Assembly (NCBI GenBank): GCA_015501595.1
Contig: JADNRX010000100.1
Location: 91,302-155,301 of the forward strand
Source of the DNA: Hymenopellis radicata
Taxonomy: Eukaryota; Basidiomycota; Agaricomycetes; Agaricales; Physalacriaceae
Reading direction: 5' to 3'
DNA length: 64,000 bases
In this document: in pieces, positions 58,076-64,000 of the stretch
Layout of the letters: the number at the start of each line of letters is the position of its first letter
Numbering within the stretch: the first letter of the stretch is position 1
Notes under the pieces: generated by a model
The model's database searches: none
Seen by the model: the letters and a program-made list of their open reading frames with translations, nothing else
What the model was told of the DNA's origin: nothing
Position numbers and translations under genes: made by a program

Positions 58076-60978
58076 TTAAGCATCAACAAAAATGAGAATG
58101 TTCAAAAAAGACCGAACCAACTGAGTCGAGTTTGAATAAGTCTTCATATCGCCCCGACGCTCCAGGGCGACCTTCGCGCGCATGATCTGGAGCAGGAAGC
58201 CATAGATATGCGTGAAGATATAGATCAGCGGAAATGGTACCGCGTACTCGACAAGGAGGCCTTCTAGTCCTCTAACGGTTCGGCCGACAGATTTATGCTT
58301 GCTTCCGCGATACGACAACCGAACAAGCGACAGTTGAACCCACTCTCCAGCGCCGATGTTCACACTCGCCTCGACGACGTCGGTGAAAGTGGTGTTGAGG
58401 AAATGGAAATCGCTCCAATGCTGTTGACTGTCCATCTGCGATAATCAGCCAACTCCAAAACGACACGAGCCAAACGAGTTCACCTTTGCAAACAGAACAT
58501 CACAAAAGTGGCTCATCGCATCTCCCTTCCTCATCAGATAAAGATCCTGGATGGTGCTCAGATGCCTCCAGAAATCACATTCCCCAACCACGGCTTTCGA
58601 CAGCGCCAAGCCCGTGCTCTGGCAGTACGGCGCGAGCTCATCATGGATGAGACTTGATAGCGTATCGATAGACACCGAAAACAACCCACTCGCTTCATCC
58701 TGATCTGCACCGCCAGCCACCAACTCTGCCAGCGAGCGCCACTGCCATTCAATGCCGCTCACCCCAACACCCAGAGCCTTCAGCAAGCCCACCGCCTTGC
58801 CAGACGCCAGCACAGGCTCAGCCACAGGCCGAAAGAACGTCGGCAATCCCTTGCGGCGGCCATCCTCTTCGTCCTCGTAACGCAGCGTGTACCCTTCCGT
58901 CCAGTAATCCGGATCCAGCAGCCCCACTCCAAACGCACCGGAACCCAAGCCGTTGCTCTCAATGAAAAACTCGTCGTCTAGGTCATTGATATCCCCAATG
59001 CCCATGCCGTCTTTCAACCATTGACCCACCATGCTCCAAAGCGGCTCAGAGCTTCGGATGAAGACTCTCATTACGACACCTGCAGTGATACGCTCGCCGC
59101 TCCAGGTTCTCCTGTATCACAGCGAAGAGCCGATCCAACAAAGCAGCCGTAGTCGTCGACGGCGATGCCCTCGGTGAATGGTCTTGCCCAAAGACACTTC
59201 GCACGACGCTTAATAACACAGAAAAGGCACCTTCGAACTTGTCGCGTGTCTGGACCTCCAGCGACAACAAACTCACGACGAGGCTTGCCCCGGCAATGCC
59301 CCATTAGTAGCCAAAACAATCTGTTCCTCCTTTTCGCACACCAGGTATCTAAAAGACGTAGCTCAGCGTCCACTGCATCGGCGAACGCCTCCAATGTTCG
59401 CGTCTTCGACGGTGTGCTGAAAACTCGTGTGACAAAGTTACGCAGGTGCTTTAGGCAGGTACATCGCTCGCCGAGGGACGCCAGGATGGAAGCCTGGATG
59501 CGAGGGAGAGATGCAGTAATCTCGGTGTTGCCTTGTACGCGTCATTAAAGCATTACGTTGCTGCGACCTTGTAAAGCTATCAGTACTTCCCGCACAGCGT
59601 CATGTTCGTAGATGTATTTCTAGGACTTTGGATTAGAGACACGGAATACGCGAGTGCAAGCAGGCTTACGTCGGCTAGGTGCACAAATTCAGTTGGGACA
59701 GCTCGATTGCGCCCCATCACGTTCTGTAATGTTGGTCCTAACCAAGTTGTTAGGACGTCAAGACGTCAATAACTGCTCCGTACCTAATGTACTAGCATTA
59801 CCAATATCAAATCGTGCTCATACCCTGCACAGGCATCCTCCAGTCACTGCGCCAATACTGTCTGGCCTGAAGGTCCTCGACCTCTTTTCGATGAAGCACA
59901 GATAACCGTATGTCTGGAAGTGACGGTGTGAAAGCCGGCGAAGACGTCGGGGAAGGTGATCTTGGTGGTGTGGGCGACGAGCGCTCGATATCGATGTCGT
60001 CCGAGTGAAGAGACCAAAGAGAGGACGCGTCACTGTCTGAGTCTGGTTCTCGCTGATTCTTGATGCTCCCTGGTGGCATCCCGTATACGCCTTCCCAATG
60101 TTCTCCTTCGAATGGGTCGTCTTCGAGGATCTTCTTCCATGTCAGAACCTCTACGGCAGGAGGAGGAGCGTTGAGATTGAAGAGATATGATGACGCATAG
60201 GTTGAGGTGCTAGACTCGGGCGCGTTTGCTAAACAAAACTACTTTGTAGATCAGGCAAGTGAATCTGAGTAGTATGCCGACTTACGAGCAACTGCAGATG
60301 GGATGGTAAAGCCTATCGCAAGTCAGACGTCGTCGCGAACGACAATGCTTGATGTACCTTTATTTCCTGATCAAGGTCGTGTTCCTTTTCAAAGTTCTCT
60401 TTCAGACGTTTGTAAGACGTTTCAAGTGCGTCTGCAAGGGCGTCGTGGGACTGTATTCGAGCCTTTTGCACATGTCTAGTCGAGTAATCAATGAATCTAG
60501 CTCGACGTTGACGCGTAGTGAGGCGCACCCACGCATCGTTCTGTCCTGCGGCCTGCTCAATAGTGACCCCAACCTTGTTGAGCATTGTGCCCTCAAGACT
60601 GAGGCTTCGGGTCGCGTAGTCGATGCTGGAGTGGTATTCCGTCTCGTCTTCATCGCCTTGGAGGTTGCGAACCAGTTGTTCGCACAGTGACACAATTTTC
60701 AGATGATTGGCCCGCAATTGACGCGACTGAGGGCGTGCGGTAAGGCGGGATATTGGGCGCATGGAGGCACTCGACACCGGGCGTATGCCTTGGCTCGTTG
60801 AAGGTCGTATTCCTTGACTCGAAGATGGTCGTATGGTACCGCTATACGGATGGTGTATTGACTGGCTGGAAGACGGCCGTACCGTTTGGTTCGGAGTCGC
60901 GCGCGGCGTGACACTCGAGACCGGCCGCCTGGACGCAGCAGATGCCGGTCGTGGTCTGTCCGCACTCATTGGCCTCAT
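58076..60978 (-). pseudogene. Gamma-tubulin complex component fragment, unit F copy
   Basis: Indistinguishable from the unit D copy at +23320 bp. Exon 1 (60978-60358) is open, and exons 3 and 5 carry the same frameshifts. The shared lesions show D and F descend from one already broken copy by duplication, and did not decay independently. Confidence 0.83.
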
Positions 60979-61246
60979 CGGTGGTGGCTGCTCTTCGTGG
61001 TTGTGATCAAAGATCGGTGGTCACACTCTGTCACCGACCACCACCATGGCATCCGATTTCAGCACTTGCCACTATTGTCAGAGGCTTTGTCCCTCTTCGA
61101 CCGCTCGTTGAACTTGGGATTAGAGAGTTACAGCTCGGATGTCGGAAGGCTAACGTTGACTTGATCAGGCCAAGCTGCAGGCAAGCCTTCTCTCTCTGCT
61201 TCTTGCTAAACACCGTGTCTCTCTACATAGGAGGCATCATCAAATC

Positions 61247-61466
61247 ATGGACTTCCTGTTCGCTGGTTGTAGGAGAGCTGCTTCGTCTAGGCAAGTTTCT
61301 GTGTTGGTGTCTCCATATCCCCCGAGAGGTGCGTGATATTGTCTTTCGCGCCTTTGCCAGAATTGACCATTCACCAGACCGGTTTCTAATGCCACTGCGA
61401 GACAAGGCCATGCTCCCGGCAACCTTCGACCTGCTTAAACCGGCAGCATCCAACCAAACTACTTAG
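61247..61466 (+). CDS. Small spliced reading frame of 56 codons, unit F
   Basis: Identical to the unit D version, with exon 1 at 61247-61328 and exon 2 at 61378-61466. It shares D's single-base loss and therefore D's alternative C-terminus. Confidence 0.33.
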
Positions 61467-61484
61467 CACGTAGTCACGTCTTTC

Positions 61485-64000
61485 TCATCGAGTAATGTAG
61501 GCGCCAGTAGCGAGAAACTCGCAGTTCCGACAGAAATAATATCCAAGCAGTTCGACTGCGATGACCTCTACCTATTGCCAACGAACGCTAAGTTTGGAGC
61601 AAGCCGTCTCCTCGTCCTCAACCCTTACCTCTCGGCGAGTCAATTGAAACTTTCCTCGCTCTCAATTTCAAGTCACGCAGGGGAACTGAGCGGATACTGT
61701 TCCTGTGAACGAATCATTAGTAGAGTTTAGGCTGGGGAAAGTCGACGCACCATTCGCAAAGGTAACGAAGCTGCGAAACGGTACTCTACTGTAGTAAATG
61801 TAACAAGCTAGTCGAAATGGTCTAACTACTCGAAGCTGCAGCAAGAGGTTAGGAAAGCTGTTACAACTAGGAGTAAAGAAGGCTTACCCGACCATGGAAT
61901 GCGTGATATCGCGAACACAGCACGGCGACGAGGTAGACGCCGCGTTGCGTACATCTGCCAGGAAACAACAAGTGTCAAGATCAGAGTAAACCTGCATAAT
62001 GGCAACCAAGACTCACCGATATCATTCTAGCATCCGAACAGTTCGCACAACAGTAGCGAGAACACATACAAGGACAACCTGTCGCACGTAGATGAAACAA
62101 ATTTCACATCCCCGTCGCAGAGCCAGGAAGTCGCGAACGTTAACCGATTAGCGAATGCCTGGTGCGGAGCCAAGCGTCCCACGTTCACGTCGACCACATT
62201 GAAAAGTCCAGTATTTGACTGGCCGCCGAGTCGAGGTATTACTATTAGTAAAAGCTGACCGTAACGTCAGTATTGAATGTGATATCATATCAAATGACAC
62301 TTACAATTGAACAAGAGGGCGGGACGCGACATCCTTCCTGTAAATACGTGAGTAAAAGCGTAGTAAGTATAGTGGATGGACAGCTCACCGATGAAATCGA
62401 AAGTAAAGGTCAGCCCCCAATAGACAAGGTGACGGTATAAACCACACTCTCAAGGCCATAAGTTTCCCCCGCCGTCTCGTGGATCACTGGCAGCCGGCGC
62501 GAAGCCAAACTGTTGTTCACCGGCACGGAGCCAAATGATTCCGTTGACGTTGCGAGCAGGTCGGTGAACACCATCCTGCAGAAACACAAAGTGGTGAGTA
62601 GTCGTACAACAAGAAAAGGAAAGCCTTACCGACGTGAACAGGGCAGCGGTAAGGTACACTAATACCAGTCGATAAGGAGAGTGTTACGAAGAGGGCTATG
62701 CAACTTACCTTGGTGTTTACATTACTGAGCGGCCCAAGAACACAAGATATCAGGCCATCCACGGCGTCCCGAACAAAGGTGTTACAAAGTTCTAGGCTCT
62801 AGAGCAGTAAGTCAAATGAAAGAACGGCAGGGCGAGTCTAACATACCTCTTCTTGGTGTTGTCTAGACTAAGACTATATACTGTAAGAGTTAGACTTCGG
62901 CGGCGACGAAGACTGTAACAAGACAAGCGTACCAGGTACGCAAACAGTTCCTAGTTGAACGGGAGATCATGGAGTCGCGTCTTGTCTGACGATTTATCCA
63001 GAGGCGGGCGGAACCGAGGCCAGTCGGACTGTGATGGGAATGAGTTCAAGAGTCGTAGAAGAGGAAATCAGCGACTCACCGTGCTAGCCGAGGCGGCGAG
63101 CTTCAGTCCAGAGTCGATAGTCGTGTCGATGGACTGGAAAGCCACGGTAAGTCAAGCATTACAACGAAGACATAAGAGAGCTTCTGTGGTTCTTTGAGGA
63201 GGTCGACAAACATTCCACGGGTGATGCCAGTCGGCGAAGGCTGCACGGTCAACGTCTGGGAAAGCATCTTCGACGTGTGCAGTCGACTAAACCCGCGGGA
63301 CAGCGTCGGCAGGTTTGTCCGTGAGAGCTGCAGATTTATTCCCGAAATGGAACCCCTTCAACGGCGGGTTAGGCCTACGACTTTCGGGAGTTCAGAACCA
63401 ATGACAAGAGGGACAACAAAAGACGTACCAATGGTGAAGGCCTGACGACAAGTGGGTCTACGACGAGGTAACCGTTGATACCACAGTAAGGAATAAAAAA
63501 CGCACCAGAGAACGATGCTCGAGCCGTATTGGCATTCTACACCCCCCACCCCCGTTCGACGCGACAATTTCAACGACGCGGCGGAATCCTGCACGAAAAG
63601 CCCTTTCAGTAAGACGGTCAACAACAATCAAATGAACAAACGAACCAGTCTCCCGAATAGCAATGAGAGCGGGCGTCGCGAGCGGCGACGAAATAAAGGA
63701 AGCCTGTTGAAATGTTAGCCAGCTCAGCGACGTGTACAGGTCAAAGACGACGAACCAGAGCGGTGAGAAACGGGCTCGAGGGCGGGGCGCTGTAGGCAAG
63801 ATCGAGTCAACAAGAGTGGTATGATGGTGGTAGGAAGAAACCCACCTGTCACGTCAACGTGACCTTTTTGAACGCGTCGGGGTGGCGATGGAGAGCGCGT
63901 CGGCAGCGACGTCGAGAGCAATGCTGGCAATGAGGAAACAGTGATATAAGACATGGGCATGAACGAGGGAGAAGGCAGGTCGAAAGTGGGAAGAAAGGAA
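61485..64000 (-). pseudogene. Gene X, unit F copy, cut by the window end
   Basis: The same 3' exons as unit D appear at +23320 bp (last exon 61567-61485). Only the 3' two thirds lie in the window. Confidence 0.45.

Larger units (their letters stand above)
1..64000. repeat. Tandem array of ~11.7 kb units, head to tail
   Basis: The same ordered set of sequences recurs five to six times in one orientation. The stop codon of the last GCP exon falls at 11343, 23061, 34756, 46339 and 58076, giving periods of 11718, 11695, 11583 and 11737 bp. Unit A to B is about 12.55-12.73 kb because of a 1.15 kb insertion in A. Introns are kept in every copy, so amplification was at DNA level and not through mRNA. 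Both ends of the window lie inside the array, so its full length is unknown. Divergence is uneven: A is clearly diverged, whereas long tracts of B and C, and of D and F, look identical. Confidence 0.97.
58076..64000. repeat. Array unit F (partial, identical to D)
   Basis: Right-most copy, cut by the window end inside gene X. It corresponds to D at a constant offset of 23320 bp, including D-specific indels such as the shortened last codons of GCP exon 5 and the deletion near 59820. Confidence 0.96.

Noticed and set aside
1..64000. Nuclear rDNA or 5S array
   Set aside because: The period resembles some fungal rDNA units, but no rRNA sequence is visible and the unit contains a recognisable protein-coding GCP gene with introns.
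1..64000. Telomeric repeats, CRISPR arrays, prokaryotic operons
   Set aside because: No TTAGGG-type runs, no regularly spaced short repeats and no ribosome-binding-site/ORF organisation were seen.

Overview
The window is a head-to-tail tandem array of one ~11.7 kb unit. About five and a half copies are present, all in the same orientation. I call them A (1-11342, left end missing), B (11343-23060), C (23061-34755), D (34756-46338), E (46339-58075) and F (58076-64000, right end missing). Introns of about 45-62 nt with GTRNGT-type donors, CTRAY branch sites and YAG acceptors point to a filamentous fungus, most likely an Agaricomycete (Basidiomycota). Micro-exons and the one recognisable protein fit this. 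No prokaryotic or viral hallmarks, rRNA, tRNA or CRISPR were seen.

Layout of a unit in rising coordinates. (1) A minus-strand copy of a gamma-tubulin complex component gene (GCP5/GCP6-like, Spc97/Spc98 family). It is intact from its start codon through five introns, but cut off inside the C-terminal GRIP2 domain. (2) A ~290 bp interval and a tiny spliced plus-strand reading frame. (3) 'Gene X', a minus-strand gene broken into many micro-exons, about 3.7-3.9 kb, unrecognised. (4) An AT-richer spacer. (5) 'Gene Y', another minus-strand spliced gene, unrecognised, rich in short GC hairpins. (6) A less clear spliced-looking stretch and a long stem-loop. (7) A conserved block with a palindromic TATA box, several nested hairpins and a T-run (possible ncRNA gene or LTR-like promoter), overlapping a 194-codon minus-strand ORF. 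(8) Two ~200 bp direct subrepeats, followed directly by the truncated 3' end of the next GCP copy. That abrupt contact is the best candidate for the original duplication breakpoint.

The copies differ by substitutions, many 1-2 nt indels and block exchanges. B and C are near-identical over most of the unit. D and F are identical as far as can be followed. E is a chimera that switches from A-like to B/C-like sequence within a 14 bp stretch (55790-55803), and beyond it the window repeats with a 23320 bp (two-unit) offset. No GCP copy that can be fully inspected has all exons open. Unit A alone carries a 1143 bp non-autonomous hAT-type element with an 8 bp target duplication, beside the 3' end of the GCP copy in unit B.

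Nothing here forms a working pathway that I can demonstrate. The window reads as an amplified, recombining segment made of one truncated cytoskeletal gene plus two unidentified spliced genes. Some frameshifts could be consensus errors in a repeat-rich assembly; that cannot be settled from the sequence alone.
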